Shown piece after piece: positions 1 to 9,273 of a stretch of 64,000 nt of DNA. The notes beneath the pieces were generated by a model. It did not search any database, was not told the origin of the DNA, and was given only the letters and a program-made list of their open reading frames with translations. A program made the translations under genes and the position numbers. The DNA is from Halioxenophilus aromaticivorans. Its GTDB lineage: Bacteria; Pseudomonadota; Gammaproteobacteria; Pseudomonadales; Cellvibrionaceae. The first letter of the stretch is position 1. Every line of letters starts with the position of its first letter. The stretch spans positions 3,286,001 to 3,350,000 of the forward strand of contig NZ_AP031496.1 in NCBI RefSeq assembly GCF_042850945.1. The letters run 5' to 3'.

Positions 1-602
1 GTAGAGCTTGCAAAATGCCACCTTGCTGTAGGTATCGACAAAAGTCTGTTGATAGATTCGCCCTACACCATTTAAGTTTCCAACGTAGAACGTGTCCTGA
101 GAGCCTAGATATCCGGGGTGTGCAGTCTCGATCTCACCGCAAGCCTCATCGTCATTTTTCTTTTTCTCTAGCGCAGCCACCTGAGCCTCGCTTAGGATAA
201 TGCCGTCGTTGGCTACCTTATTTTCTAAGGCAGCTAGTCGCTTTTTGAAGTTCTCGAGATTGTGCCTCACCCAAATGGATCGAACACCGCTACCAGAGAC
301 GAAGACACCGGCTTTACGTAATTCATTGCTGGTCCGATGTTGGCCATGTGCAGGCTGCTCTAAGGCGTAGTCAATAACTGCTCGCTCAGTGCTTCATCAA
401 CCCGATTCTTTGTATTCGGGGCTCGCCGGCTTTTGTTAATCAGGTTGTCGACGCCACCTTCCTCTACAAGCTCTCGATATCGATAGAAGGTGTCACGTGA
501 TACACCCATCACTTTACAGGCCTTGGCCACATTACCCAGCTCTTCGGCTAAATTCAGCAAACCTGCCTTGTGTTTAATGATGGGGTTGTTAGTATGGATC
601 AT
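1..602 (-). pseudogene. IS481-family transposase, frameshifted and partial
   Basis: The N-terminal 80 residues form the helix-turn-helix part (KACKVMGVSRDTFYRYREL) of an IS481 transposase. The expected frame NRVDEATERAVIDYALEQPAHGQ is lost after NRVDEA at about position 390, where GCACTGAG stands in place of an expected GCAACTGAG, so one base is missing. Downstream in the other frame the protein continues without a stop to the window edge (YALEQPAHGQHRTSNELRK, then IYQQTFVDTYSKVAFCKLY), entering the DDE integrase core. The DDE triad itself is not fully visible. It should be inactive unless the shift is a sequencing error. Confidence 0.85.
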
Positions 603-705
603 GAGAGTTACCTTTTTGTTTTGACTTAAGATTCGACACCTTTATCAAAACGGGTAACTCTCTCTTTTTCAAGAGGATGTGTCAGATTAGGTCTAAACTT
701 CTACA
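1..705 (-). mobile_element. IS481-family insertion sequence, cut by the window edge
   Basis: The element is read on the minus strand. Its transposase-proximal terminal repeat lies at 680-705 and, on the minus strand, begins TGTAGAAGTTTAGACC, a sequence I recognise as a typical IS481-family end. The transposase reading frame follows from 602 down to the window edge. The distal end lies outside the window, so element length and target duplication cannot be judged. Confidence 0.85.
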
Positions 706-785
706 CCTCTCTTTATTACACTTAGGATCAACATTAAAGCAATGCCCACCTCACAAACTATAGACATACAATAGACAAGGGTCTT

Positions 786-1748
786 TTATGGATCTTGAGA
801 AATTGCGTGGCTCACTAGATTCGTAAGCCATCGACCTCCAGAACACCAATTGTTGTCCTGATCTTGAGCAGAAACTACAGCTACAACAAAAGGTCCTTCA
901 TCCCAAAAGCCAAACATCGGACCTCCCGAATTACCCGGAGTTAAATCCGCTAACGTCTTCATAGAGCGCGCTGGACCCGAGTCGTACCAAGGTTCATCAA
1001 GAGCCTTATCACGTTGGAAAGTAGGACGAATACCTCCCCCTCTAGCACCAGGATAACCGATATTCCACCAATACGGTTCATCGTCCCAGCCGCTATCATA
1101 CGTTCGGGTGCCCATCCATCCAAATAAGTCGCCTATCCTCTGATCTGTAACGAGCACTGCATAATCTTCGTCAAGTTCGCTCCAGTTTATCCTTCCTGAT
1201 ATTCGCGTGTAGTACCAAACATTAGTTATAGCTGCAGTCGCTCTGGTAAATCCACCAGCTCGATGAACTTCCACTGTACCCGCCCCGCCGGACGTCCAAT
1301 CCACCACGTGACTCGCAGTTAAAACGTGTCTTGGCCCTACAATGACTCCTGATCCAGCTCCCGCCGAAGTCGCTACCCGGCATATACTTCCCCATGGGTA
1401 ACTCGTGTCATTATATATTTGACGGTCGTCGGCACCAAACACGGTTAAAGGCTGCAAGTCCTTTCCGTTTAATAAAACTCGGGCTGGTTTAGGTAATTTT
1501 GATTTCAGAGGTGAATCTGTAACATCAAACCAATCTGGAAGCATCGGTTTGATTGGATTAGTTTCATTTGCTAATTTCTTATCCAGTTTGTTGGGATCAA
1601 TCTCGGTAAGCTTATAAGGCTTAGGTTCTGGATTAAGTATGGAACGGAGCTCCCTCGGTATCTTCGCTTTCGCCTTTATATTAAACTTTTGTTTACTTTG
1701 GCAATGTGTTAATGGAGCGTTTTCATCTCTAATGCATTCATCTGCCAT
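786..1748 (-). CDS. Trypsin-like (V8/glutamyl-endopeptidase type) serine protease
   Basis: The 320-residue protein ends in a chymotrypsin-fold protease domain from about residue 115. The triad is visible: His147 in VLTASHVV, Asp195 in DEDYAVLV, and Ser274 in TPGNSGGPMFG. The first 110 residues are lysine- and proline-rich and could be a pro-region. I see no N-terminal signal peptide, so export, if any, must be non-classical or the start is wrong. The ATG at 1748 follows a GAGGAA ribosome site. The 180 bases upstream, with the first nine codons, are duplicated in decayed form at about 7525-7718. The gene stands alone in the accessory region between an IS481 and an IS3 remnant. The substrate is unknown; assignment to the protease fold is firm. 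Confidence 0.85.
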   Translation of the reverse strand: MADECIRDENAPLTHCQSKQKFNIKAKAKIPRELRSILNPEPKPYKLTEIDPNKLDKKLANETNPIKPMLPDWFDVTDSPLKSKLPKPARVLLNGKDLQPLTVFGADDRQIYNDTSYPWGSICRVATSAGAGSGVIVGPRHVLTASHVVDWTSGGAGTVEVHRAGGFTRATAAITNVWYYTRISGRINWSELDEDYAVLVTDQRIGDLFGWMGTRTYDSGWDDEPYWWNIGYPGARGGGIRPTFQRDKALDEPWYDSGPARSMKTLADLTPGNSGGPMFGFWDEGPFVVAVVSAQDQDNNWCSGGRWLTNLVSHAISQDP

Positions 1749-1751
1749 AGT

Positions 1752-1935
1752 ATGTTCCTCAATTCAAGGTGAAAGTTATTAGGAAAATTCTTTAAGAAAT
1801 TTATATTGGCTTGTGCTTCCTGTTTTGTAGTGCAATTTCGCCAACGAATATCCCATTACTTTACTTATTCTTCTGTAGCAATTTTCCAGAACCATAAAAA
1901 TCTCGTAACTTAGAACGATTTTGGAATAAATCCAA
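1752..1935 (-). repeat. Leader repeat, copy A (5' region of the serine protease)
   Basis: This stretch, just upstream of the protease start, aligns at roughly 70-75% by eye with 7545-7718. Shared words include TGCTTCCTGT, TGTAGTG, AATATCCCATTAC and the GAGGA ribosome-site region. Because the similarity runs through the start codon into coding sequence, it is a duplicated promoter/leader rather than a mobile repeat. Confidence 0.7.
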
Positions 1936-2216
1936 CATTGACCGTACAACACTAGGTAAGGATGAATCGAGAAAATATGCAACACTTTATTAAAATTCGA
2001 GTTGAAATCTTTATAATTCTTATATAGTCTTTTCCTTAGCAGGCATACCAGAACAAAAAGAAATACTTACTGACTATAAATTATATTGTCTCGTCACTAT
2101 TTTATTTTCATCTATATAAAACTAAAGATCTTATTTTCTCGACACAAAGTGGGCAACGACGAGCATTCTTTTACCACAAATTTAAAGCCAGGCTAAAAAA
2201 CTAACCAACTTACAAC
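1936..2216. other. A+T-rich intergenic stretch
   Basis: Very A+T-rich sequence between the protease leader and the left end of the IS3-family element. I see no coding frame of interest, RNA gene or clear hairpin; promoter elements for the protease may lie here but none is convincing. Confidence 0.5.
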
Positions 2217-2266
2217 TGACCTTTCCCCTAAGTTAGTACCACTCATTCGATGAAATTTTTTATATA

Positions 2267-3062
2267 TCATGCCGCCTGCCTCGCGTAGGCAACAGGCGTC
2301 ATGTAATTTAATGAGCTGTGTGGTCGTTCATGGTTATGGTGTGCTCGCCATTGATCTATTTCGTAGCGGGCTTCCTCTATTGTTCGGAACCAGTGCAGAT
2401 TCAGACAGGTGTCTCTAAACTTACCATTTAGGCTTTCGACGAAGTCGTTTTGTGTTGGTTTGCCAGGCTGAATAAAGTTGAGTTTGACTTGATTTTCTTT
2501 GCTCCAGAAGAACATGGCTTTGCTGGTATAATCAGTGCCGTTGTCACAAGTGGTACCCTCAGGCTTGCTACGGGTCTCGATTAGTTGATCTAAGAAACGA
2601 GCTACGCGGTTTCCACTAATAGAGAACTCTGCCAGCTATCCGACCAATTCACGACTGTAGTCATCAACTACGTTTAGTATTCGGAAGCGTCTGCCGTTAC
2701 TCAATTGATCCGATACAAAGTCCACAGACCAGCGCTCGTTGATTTGCGTGGGTAATTCCATAACCGGCACAGGGCGCGTCAGCTTTTTGCGCTTTTTGGT
2801 ACGAATCTGCAGTCCTTCCTCTGTGTAAACTCGGTAGTTTCACTTTTTATTGATCACTAAACCTTCGGCTTTAAGTAACCCGTGTAGCAAGAGATAGCCA
2901 TACCGACTGTAATGCGCTGCTAGTTCTTTCAACCGCCTCCGAAGAGCCTCGTCGCCGTAGCACTTGGCCTGATAGCGATAGCCAGTAAGCACGGCGCTGG
3001 CTCAAGCCAAACGTATCGACCAAATAACTGGCGACGGGCTTTCGCTCAGCTGGCTTTACCAC
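2267..3062 (-). pseudogene. IS3-family transposase OrfB, frameshift plus two stops
   Basis: The frame starts VKPAERKPVASYLVDTFG and runs to GLSQRRA, then shifts near 2985 and continues as GYRYQAKCYGDEALRRRLKE. An in-frame TGA at about 2839 interrupts INKK/NYRVYTEEG, and an in-frame TAG at about 2637-2639 interrupts DYSRELVG/LAEFSISG. The integrase core is otherwise recognisable (WSVDFVSDQL, CDNGTDYTS, FIQPGKPTQNDFVESLNGKF) and the C-terminus PHSSLNYMTPVAYA is normal for the family. Three independent lesions make this a true relic. Confidence 0.9.
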
Positions 3063-3319
3063 TTTTTTGACAAGACATCCTTCATGGCCTCCATTTCAAG
3101 AAACTTTTCCGCAAGAAGCTTCTTCAGCTTGGCATTCTCCGCCTCCATGTCCTTCATTCGCTTAGCTTCATTGACCTCCATGCCAGCATACTTTGAGCGC
3201 CAATTGTAGAAGGTGCCTTCAGATATCCCAAGCTCGCGACAAATATCAGGCACTTTGGTACCCGCTTCATGCTGCTTGATCGCTTTGATGATTTGCTCTT
3301 CGGTGTATCGCTTTTTCAT
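3056..3319 (-). CDS. IS3-family transposase OrfA
   Basis: An 87-residue protein with the helix-turn-helix typical of IS407-group OrfA (TEEQIIKAIKQHEAGTKV, then CRELGISEGTFYNWRSKY), followed by a coiled coil from about residue 50 (MEAENAKLKKLLAEKFLEME) ending in DVLSKKW. The length matches the family. It overlaps the start of orfB by a few bases, where a -1 frameshift normally makes the fused OrfAB transposase. This half is intact although its partner is not. Confidence 0.9.
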   Translation of the reverse strand: MKKRYTEEQIIKAIKQHEAGTKVPDICRELGISEGTFYNWRSKYAGMEVNEAKRMKDMEAENAKLKKLLAEKFLEMEAMKDVLSKKW

Positions 3320-3446
3320 GATAATGAGATCCCCTTGGGAGTAGATAAACTGGAAATCTCATCGAGATCATGGTTCTATTTTTTGGGGAAAGGTCAAGCT
3401 TAGCAAGTTATAGCGACTCCGTTAAAAAAGCTAAATAATCCATTCA

Positions 3447-3479
3447 GAAAAAAATCCGCCCTGTTTGTTTCAGGGCGGC
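3447..3479 (-). terminator. Rho-independent terminator of the 3605-5335 gene
   Basis: Perfect 8-bp stem CCGCCCTG/CAGGGCGG (3456-3463 with 3471-3478) around a 7-base loop, followed on the minus strand by a run of seven U. It lies about 125 bases past the stop of the minus-strand gene above it. Confidence 0.85.
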
Positions 3480-3604
3480 TCAGGGAAATTAATATTGATG
3501 ATCTTATGTTTCAGAGAATTCATTATCCAGAAGAGTAATGATGTTCTCGGGCAGGTAATCCTTAGGATTGTCTTGGACGATGACTTAACAACTACTCGTA
3601 GAAA

Positions 3605-5335
3605 TTATTCATCGCGTCCTATTTGCTTACCCATATTTGGTAACCTGTTTCTCAATTCAACGCCCGTATCAATACTCTGGCCGGGCAACATGGGCGCACC
3701 GCACCCGGGGGCATCGACTTGGCACAAACCAGCGAGAACAGAGCCAAAGGGCAAAAGGGCATCATATTTGCCGGCCACGCCGGAACCTGGCGCCGGCGTG
3801 CATTGACTCTGAAGCTCGTTAGGTCGACACGTAGTCATACAATTGCCCTCGTTATCAGTTTTGCATCCCCAATCGCTTCCAGGTTTAGACCGGCACTCTA
3901 TCATGTCGCCTCCTGCTTTCCCGGGCACGGTTCGACATTGCCCTGCCGTGGCAAGGCTTGCTGGATCAGAGCGCGCCAGACATATATCATCTGGCTCCAT
4001 TGGAGAGCAACCTTGCGCCATTTTATCCTCGGCAGAAAGCCGCTGTTGACCCATACATCTGGAATCAGATGGTGGCGCCACACCACCACCATCAGGTAGA
4101 GGCTCGTTGTTATTGGGCCGACTATCGATCTGCGCCCGCTCACGCGCTTGTTCGTTAATCAATGTAGAGGCTGTCGGTAAAGTTCGCCCTTCCTCTCGCA
4201 AAAAACGTAGAACTGAAGCTGCTGTTGATTTTATCTCTACCGTAAAACGCCAATCTCCGATTGTACGCCCGAGCGAATTCATGGCCTCGCTCAAACCTTG
4301 GCCAAACCCTCCACCCCCCGTTGAATCGGGGTCAGTTCCGTCGCCGGCCGCAAAACGTAGATTCTCGCGGAGTTGGCTTTCCTCTTCCTCCACGACCTCT
4401 CGCACTGCTTGAGCAGTACTCCTATTCAACTCATCAATTGACAGAGTTGGGGCTTGATCCGACTCGTCATCTTGTGTCCCCGAACCCTGTTCCGATGGTA
4501 GTGGGGGTTTGTCCTCGTCCTCGCCATCATTCATCACTCGCCCCTCGGGATCATCAGAATTACATCTAGGCGGTCCAAGATATCCTTTCCCGGGGAGAGC
4601 ACCAAAAAACGAAATGGACGAACCCGATCCACCACTACGTCTTGAAGCGTCTACGAGCCCACCGGGCCCACCGGGACACGCCGCAGAGTCGACTAGAGGT
4701 CCCGCAGCAATCATTGTCTTCAGGCGCTCAGTAGTTATATTTTCATTAGTGATGAAACATTGGAGAGCTTGATCACCCAACGCATTGCTGATTATCCAAT
4801 CACGTGACCATCTCCAATCCGGAGCGTTAACCCCTCCAATCATTAAATCTATGGAACCATCGTTATTGACGTCTAGTGAAAAATAATCTTCTACTAAATC
4901 ACCAGACCCACGAATACCAAATACCGCAGGCATCCTCACCTCACCTCCACGACTAATATCAATGGGTATGATGAATCCCCCACTGCCATCATCATAAACT
5001 TTTCTATCACCGATGTTTTCGCTTACAAGGGTATTCAGATCTCTGGCAAAAAGAGCTCCGCGAAGTCGCTTATTCTCAATGAGGCTGATCGATAAATCTG
5101 AACTGGATCGGCGTCTATCGAACACGCGAAACTGATAATTATTGGAGGCGGCTGAGATACCACGTTCGAGCTTCTTTATTTCGCTCTTTGAAAGAGCATT
5201 AATATTAGAACTCTGTAGACTTTTTTTTAATTCATATGATCTGCGTTCAACGGGTTCTGCAATGGACAAACTAAATGAAGTAATTAATAAAACAAATCCA
5301 GCCATCAAATGGCTACTATGATTACCTAGATTCAT
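3605..5335 (-). CDS. Secreted Cys-rich protein of unknown function with an EF-hand-like loop
   Basis: I do not recognise this 576-residue protein. Residues 1-26 look like a signal peptide (MAGFVLLITSFSLSIA, cut before EPVE). Residues 155-166 (DVNNDGSIDLMI) match the calcium-binding loop of EF-hand/FG-GAP-like repeats, within a region resembling a single repeat unit. Residues 215-300 are Gly/Ser/Asp-rich and low in complexity. The last 150 residues hold about a dozen cysteines in short spacing (CMGQQR, GCSPMEPDDICLA, GQCRT, ECRSK, WGCKTDNEGNCMTTC), suggesting a disulfide-stabilised extracellular module. It is flanked by a good terminator and a long noncoding stretch, so it is probably a single-gene unit. 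The frame is intact in an otherwise decaying region. Confidence 0.6.
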   Translation of the reverse strand: MNLGNHSSHLMAGFVLLITSFSLSIAEPVERRSYELKKSLQSSNINALSKSEIKKLERGISAASNNYQFRVFDRRRSSSDLSISLIENKRLRGALFARDLNTLVSENIGDRKVYDDGSGGFIIPIDISRGGEVRMPAVFGIRGSGDLVEDYFSLDVNNDGSIDLMIGGVNAPDWRWSRDWIISNALGDQALQCFITNENITTERLKTMIAAGPLVDSAACPGGPGGLVDASRRSGGSGSSISFFGALPGKGYLGPPRCNSDDPEGRVMNDGEDEDKPPLPSEQGSGTQDDESDQAPTLSIDELNRSTAQAVREVVEEEESQLRENLRFAAGDGTDPDSTGGGGFGQGLSEAMNSLGRTIGDWRFTVEIKSTAASVLRFLREEGRTLPTASTLINEQARERAQIDSRPNNNEPLPDGGGVAPPSDSRCMGQQRLSAEDKMAQGCSPMEPDDICLARSDPASLATAGQCRTVPGKAGGDMIECRSKPGSDWGCKTDNEGNCMTTCRPNELQSQCTPAPGSGVAGKYDALLPFGSVLAGLCQVDAPGCGAPMLPGQSIDTGVELRNRLPNMGKQIGRDE

Positions 5336-6583
5336 AATGCACCTTCCATTTTTTCATCACTGAGCGCCTTTCGTGGCTGACTCAATCTTGGATTTGATTT
5401 TCCACGAGCTCAGATTGCTATATCAGATATGAACAGTGTAAACAGACCTATCTAATTTACCTTAGTGGTGCGAGATAGATCCTTTAAACGATTAGCAATG
5501 TGGTCGCCGTTCTTTGATATCGTCGAATATTAACTTTGAGACAAAAGCGCAAATGTTGTCTTCCGAATTGATCTTAGTACTTTATCGTATAGTTTGTGTA
5601 ATCGACGCAAAGCTCCAGGGATCTCGCCAAAAACTGAGCTGCGACTTTATAGTCGAACACACTATTTGTATGCTACTTGTAAAAATTAATATTAACGCTG
5701 TACCCAGGAAATTAAACGTATATGAATATAAACGTAGAGAGCTAAACCCAAACATAGGCAAATCCCTGTTTCATCAATTGATCTTTGAATTACTGTATGT
5801 AGTGAATTTATCTTAAGACTAATCCCATCGTTCGACTGGGTTATGCAGAAAAAAAACTGTTCGTAGATTTCCTCGCAATGGACAAAACGTTGCAATTAAC
5901 TTCAACAATCATGAATAATATTTATGGCCTTTAAAATCAACAGCGAGTGCAAAGTGAGTGTTTGCCGGCGCTGAATACAACAGGAAAATTATAGGATCAT
6001 GTCTACTATTGCAAACTAGAAAGAATATTCTACGCCAACAGATAAAGCATTCTGTTCTGTTCTTTTCAGAGCAACTGAGCTAAATGATCGAGCTCTTGAA
6101 GATATAGACGCGTTGCCCCAAGAAAATTAGATCACGACTAGCATGCACTTTGTTTGGCTCTACTTTTAGTCACGGACTCAGCAATATTTTCAAACCTCCT
6201 AAATAACAGGAGTGTACAAAATTTCAGCAAGCGTTAGAGCGGTTAAAAAATTATCTCTGCATATAATTAGCATTATTAGCGGTCAACAAAGGCCATACTC
6301 GGCAGTATCATCCAACGGTATGAGTCTACGTGTACAAGCTCAAACCAATACTCACCTTATAGGATATTATAAAAATTCAATGACATATAATTTATAACCT
6401 ACAACCCCACCAAAATACCAAATTTCGTTAACCGCAGAATTTAGGAGTGTGATTACTCAAGAGAGGCTTAATCATTAGTATCAAATAAGGGTTCTCAATA
6501 ATTAAACTAAGCTAAAAATAAATCAAACTCTCTCCCCAATTACACCACTTAGGAAATTCTCGGTCGTGTTTTTAACGGTAGTA
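5336..6583. other. Long A+T-rich stretch without a convincing gene
   Basis: About 1.25 kb of A+T-rich sequence. The longest open frame (5514-5816, plus strand) has no ribosome site and an unlike-protein composition. No RNA gene, IS end or strong hairpin was seen. The promoter of the 3605-5335 gene must lie near 5340-5500. Confidence 0.5.
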
Positions 6584-7432
6584 TTAATCCTGAGGCTCGA
6601 AAAAGAGAAGTAGCCTAACTTCTCTTAATCGAGTGTAACAGTCCTGTGTATAATCTTCCAAAGCGACATCCAACCTAGGAAAAAGCGTTAATCCCCAAAG
6701 AAAAGGTGCCTCAGGTGAAAAAGATTGGAGCGTTCGGTTTATACTATCCAGCATATTCTCATTTAATGTAAGTAAAAGCACATCTGAGGTACCTGAAGCA
6801 TTAGTCACAAATACATCGTCACTATCGTTGAGAAGAATAAACTCTTCTGTTGAATAGTGAGTGTCGTCTATATCTATCCCACTCGATTGAAAAGTTCTTG
6901 GCGGTGGATGGTCAAGATTATCAATGGGTATTATGCCGTTAAGATTGTTTAAACTGCCTGTCGTGGCACCGAAGATGTAACGTCCCAATTCACTCTCTCG
7001 GCATCCAAGATTCGGGTCAACCATAGTTTGTGGTGCATCCTCTTGCTGCCCCATGATGATCGCTCCTACTACATGACCATTCCCGATATCATCTCTTGCG
7101 TGTCGCGCTGGCGCAAAGGGCCCAAGATCAAAAATCATATGACCGAATTGATTAATTGCGACCTTATCCCGGCAGATGGGACGATCATCACTAGCATAAT
7201 GAGAAGTTCCAATAACAAGATCATCACCATTTAGTTCATCATCATAATATTTGGGAGAAGTTCGAACCCCGGTTGTTGACACTCCACAAATAAACCCTGG
7301 AGGATCGTTTTCCAATGAGGTCTGTACCACGGCTCGCGAAACAGGTGCTAGAGAGACTGAAGATCTCGGTGTAATTTCGCAGGCCACGAGAATTGGAATA
7401 ATGAACAGCAGTAAAAAACCTCTAAAGAGCAT
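6584..7432 (-). CDS. Putative lipoprotein of unknown function
   Basis: The 282-residue protein begins with a lipoprotein signal, LFRGFLLLFIIPILVAC, with lipobox LVAC and acceptor Cys18. The residue after Cys is Glu, so there is no Asp+2 inner-membrane retention signal and outer-membrane sorting is plausible. The mature part is acidic, Asp-rich and has four further cysteines (ICGVSTTG, ICRDK, LGCRESELG, QDCYTRL), but no family is recognised. It lies downstream of the decayed leader repeat copy B and a broken repeat gene, on the same strand. The function is unknown. Confidence 0.6.
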   Translation of the reverse strand: MLFRGFLLLFIIPILVACEITPRSSVSLAPVSRAVVQTSLENDPPGFICGVSTTGVRTSPKYYDDELNGDDLVIGTSHYASDDRPICRDKVAINQFGHMIFDLGPFAPARHARDDIGNGHVVGAIIMGQQEDAPQTMVDPNLGCRESELGRYIFGATTGSLNNLNGIIPIDNLDHPPPRTFQSSGIDIDDTHYSTEEFILLNDSDDVFVTNASGTSDVLLLTLNENMLDSINRTLQSFSPEAPFLWGLTLFPRLDVALEDYTQDCYTRLREVRLLLFFEPQD

Positions 7433-7519
7433 ACCATTTTTCCTCTATTTTAAATTTTTTATGAACATGTTTTATGAATTCAAAACGATCACTTCAAACA
7501 ACATTACTAAACCGCTTAC

Positions 7520-7718
7520 CCATTAGTTATCCCTAACGCAATCATCTATCATTGCGTGCTCCTCATTTTACGGTGCAGGCTAGTAAAAAAAATTTATAAG
7601 AATGTTATACTGGCTTTTGCTTCCTGTTATGTAGTGAAACCCCACCAAGAATATCCCATTACCTCACCTAAACTTCATTAGGAACTTTCCATTACCCTAA
7701 GACATCGCGTAGCTTAAT
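7520..7718 (-). repeat. Leader repeat, copy B (decayed 5' end of a serine-protease paralogue)
   Basis: The sequence aligns with 1752-1935, including TGCTTCCTGT, TGTAGTG and AATATCCCATTAC. A GAGGAG ribosome site precedes an ATG whose frame reads MIDDCVRDN then stop, against MADECIRDEN at the start of the 786-1748 protease. Copy B is therefore the 5' stub of a lost or deleted paralogous gene. Its leader begins immediately after the stop of the repeat gene at 7719, so the ancestral order was probably repeat gene, then protease. Confidence 0.7.
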
Positions 7719-8190
7719 TTAATCGTAATCAGACCAAGTAAAGCTTCGATTAAAAGCGGGGTTCCATTCGGCTCGAAAGCGAACTTGAGAATCTGAATCA
7801 CGAAGCAGACAATTGAGTATGTGTTTTGGTATTGCAGCATTGCCGGCCAGTGATAGACGAACCTCAACACATCCGTAATTCAGTAAATGTTTGGCAACAT
7901 TTGTCGTAATTGTGGGATCGTCTGCAATCCTTCTTGCTGCGCGGGGTTTGCAATTCCTGGCCATCAACAACTGTGCAGCAGCAGAATCTAGATTGAATAC
8001 GCAACTTATGATCCGCACTGCTCCATCGTGGCATAAATTATTATCGGCGAACCAGTCGGCGACGAAACCAGCTGCTGCTCCACTATCGTCTGGAATAAAT
8101 TCCCATGCGTTGTTACAGCTTGATCGTAGCCGGGCGTAACGCCCTCCCGCGGTCATTAGGCATAAGGTAAGACGAAGCCGACGTTGCCAT
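7719..8190 (-). pseudogene. Leucine-rich-variant (LRV-like) repeat protein, probably frameshifted
   Basis: From about residue 60 the frame shows HEAT/LRV-like repeats: AAQLLMARNCKPRAARRIAD and VRLSLAGNAAIPKHILNCLL then VRFRAEWNP, the VR-xx-LA-xN spacing of leucine-rich variant repeats. The upstream frame can only be extended with a TTG at 8219 lacking a ribosome site. A GGAGG site with an ATG at 8190 gives 25 residues in another frame (MATSASSYLMPNDRG onward) ending at TAA 8113-8115. This suggests one gene starting at 8190, shifted by one base near 8115-8150. It follows the C2/papain-like gene by about 15 bases, so the two were probably an operon. Role unknown. Confidence 0.5.
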
Positions 8191-8205
8191 GTGGCCTCCG
8201 TCTCG

Positions 8206-9273
8206 CTAACGGCTAGCAACTACTACACCATGGAATGAATCGCAGAAAGTCTCTACGCTGATGTCTATACAGCGCTGCTGCCCCCAGGAATATGTTGCAA
8301 ACGTGATCTTGTCTTCGTAGAAAACTGGTTCACAGGTAAGAGGAAGCCAGTGATCATAGTGTTCTCGGTCATCACCTCTACCGAGTAAAGGTGACGCCTC
8401 GACTTGAAGGAAGGCGTGCCCTCCATTCTTAACGATCTCGCCAGCACTTTGCATTGCCTCTATTTCACCTCAAGTTTCTGTAGAAATATCCTCAACATAA
8501 GTCATACCAAGAACCTGAGTAGACCAATCCATCATGGCTCTCGAAAGTGTGTACCCTCGGGCACCGCCAATCTGATCAGATCTGACGCGAAGAATCGCAT
8601 TGGCATCGTTTCGAATGGTAGCAGCAAGTATCCAGTCAGCCGCCTCCATTTCACCACCAGCGTGATCTTCTCGTAGGCCATCAGGCACATCAATCGTATT
8701 ACCAATCAATGGTAAGTAACCGGTCTCAAAGATTTCCCGCGCTAGCTGTATGTAATGGGTAGGATTAGTTCTGGCTAGCTCATAAAACATCACTACAGGC
8801 CCACAAAGTGGTGCAGAAACTTAGTTTATCAGCTCAGGTGTTTGTAAGCGTGCCCCTATCTGAGCATGAAATTCTCTTACAACGAATTGGGGCCATTCAC
8901 CTGCATGTGTCGAGCCATTCAACCCATCCCACGCTACTTCAACGCTGGTTCTATTATCATCCAGAACTGAATATTCCAATGAATAATCTGCGCCGTCGAG
9001 TGTAAATGCGAAACGACCAGTCCCGAGGCTGCTGCTAATCTCAGTTGTGCCTAGGTTATCATCGCTGCTTGCATTATCCTCATCCCACAGTCGAAGGGTT
9101 ACTGATCGCTGAAAAGCGACTTGCCGATTAAGATTCCAGTCTTCTCCAGCACGCACGTTTCTGCGAAGCGAGTAGACTGGCTGATCATCAACATGGACAT
9201 CCAATCGTGTGTCATCATAGCGACGATCCTCGGTATCACTACAATGAAGTGTCGCTGATGATAATACAGGCAT
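8206..9273 (-). pseudogene. C2-like plus papain-like (Cys-His) effector gene with two in-frame stops
   Basis: One frame of 356 codons runs from an ATG at 9273, preceded by a perfect AGGAGG site, to TAG at 8206, broken by TAA at 8821-8823 and TGA at 8468-8470. Residues 1-110 look like a C2-type beta sandwich (LHCSDTEDRRYDDTRLDVHV, LRLWDEDNASSDDNLGT). Just after the first stop the sequence reads APLCGPVVMFYELAR, resembling the catalytic Cys region of papain-fold enzymes; GGHAFLQVEAS, DHWLPL and FATYSWGQQ then resemble the His region. Fold similarity is my inference from motif spacing. If both stops are real the gene is dead or makes only the C2-like part. It could be a toxin/effector remnant. 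Confidence 0.6.

Larger units (their letters stand above)
2217..3396 (-). mobile_element. IS3-family (IS407-like group) insertion sequence, decayed
   Basis: Both ends share the terminal repeat TGACCTTTCCCC, followed after about ten mismatched bases by ACCA: left end 2217-2242, right end 3371-3396. The 1180-bp length and the two-frame orfA/orfB arrangement on the minus strand fit the IS3 family. Flanking bases (CAAC left, AGCT right) show no target duplication, so the insertion is old or was rearranged. orfB is broken, so the element cannot move itself. Confidence 0.9.

Noticed and set aside
2217..3396. Target duplication of the IS3-family element
   Set aside because: Flanking bases CAAC and AGCT do not match in 3 or 4 positions.
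5514..5816. 100-codon plus-strand frame in the A+T-rich gap
   Set aside because: No ribosome site and an amino-acid composition expected of translated noncoding sequence.
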